This document shows positions 63,915-64,000 of a stretch of DNA of 64,000 nt, in pieces. A model generated the notes under the pieces. That model searched no databases. It had not been told where the DNA came from and saw only the letters and a list, made by a program, of their open reading frames with translations. The DNA is from Paramarasmius palmivorus (Eukaryota > Basidiomycota > Agaricomycetes > Agaricales > Marasmiaceae), in NCBI GenBank assembly GCA_037176845.1, contig JAYKXP010000004.1:806001-870000 (forward strand), in the 5' to 3' direction. Position numbers and translations under genes: made by a program. Position 1 is the first letter of the stretch; each line of letters opens with the position of its first letter.

Positions 63915-64000
63915 ATGAACTTCTCACTTCCTTCAGACCTCACTAAGCTCCTTGAATCTCTCGACTCTTTCATCGAAACCCAAATATTGCCGCTTCAATC
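63915..64000 (+). CDS. Acyl-CoA dehydrogenase-like protein, 5' end only
   Basis: The window ends inside this gene. The visible 28 codons read MNFSLPSDLTKLLESLDSFI followed by ETQILPLQ. This pattern (an L-rich opening, then a helix ending FIE(T/K)xIxPLQ) matches the N-terminal helix of fungal acyl-CoA dehydrogenases of the mitochondrial or peroxisomal beta-oxidation type. The call rests on a short segment and is tentative. Confidence 0.5.
   Translation, partial: MNFSLPSDLTKLLESLDSFIETQILPLQ

Noticed and set aside
1..64000. Secondary-metabolite or defence gene cluster
   Set aside because: No synthase, transporter and oxidase grouping, and no toxin-antidote or CRISPR-like arrangement; genes are unrelated housekeeping and F-box genes.

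Overview
The window is nuclear DNA of a filamentous basidiomycete, most likely an agaricomycete (mushroom-type) fungus. Genes are densely packed on both strands and cut by many short introns of about 45-70 bp with GT..AG ends. The set mixes conserved eukaryotic housekeeping genes with families typical of agaricomycetes: F-box/LRR proteins, LCCL membrane proteins and Zn2Cys6 regulators. I see no rRNA, no CRISPR array and no prokaryotic operon structure. Gene models were built by hand from reading frames, splice signals and phase. Where I give exon coordinates, the phases add up.

Layout. 1-1056: no convincing gene. 1057-5888 (minus strand): F-box-like protein, four-knuckle ZCCHC9-like protein, Wwm1-like WW protein, and a small zinc-finger-like protein of unknown function. 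6182-7873 (+): regulator with its Zn2Cys6 cluster at the extreme C-terminus. 8344-12505 (minus): LCCL multipass membrane protein and two conserved proteins of unknown function. 12589-13784 (+): seipin. 13912-18104 (minus): Utp22/Nrap. 18631-19765 (+): SDR oxidoreductase. 19855-24526 (minus): SH3BGR/thioredoxin-fold protein and a second Zn2Cys6 regulator. 25144-30381 (+): REEP/Yop1 ER-shaping protein and a Csc1/Rsn1-type channel. 30741-33548 (minus): TTC27/Emw1, divergent from an Rrn9-like Pol I factor (33714-34840, +). 34925-38970 (minus): exocyst Sec3. 38971-40627: gene-poor. 40628-43692 (+): Mam3/CNNM. 43886-43975: intron-containing tRNA-Glu(CTC). 44089-49132 (minus): three-LIM protein with two apparent frameshifts, and mitochondrial N-acetylglutamate synthase. 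49517-54829 (minus): two paralogous F-box genes around a decayed partial copy that carries a MITE-like insertion. 54915-56334 (minus): secreted sialidase-fold candidate. 56870-60357 (+): UBE2O-type giant E2. 60471-63647 (minus): PD-(D/E)XK-like protein and an F-box protein. 63915 to the end (+): start of an acyl-CoA dehydrogenase.

The genes do not form a metabolic cluster. Several act in shared processes: membrane and lipid organisation (seipin, REEP, Csc1, Mam3, Sec3), ribosome production (Utp22, Rrn9) and ubiquitin targeting (four F-box genes, UBE2O).

I did not find a clearly novel multi-gene system. The most unusual points are 7-8 nt microexons at functionally critical places, the nested duplication plus TIR element at 51648-53321, the two homopolymer frameshifts and tandem short motifs in the LIM gene, and a perfect Gcn4-type site just upstream of the arginine-pathway gene.
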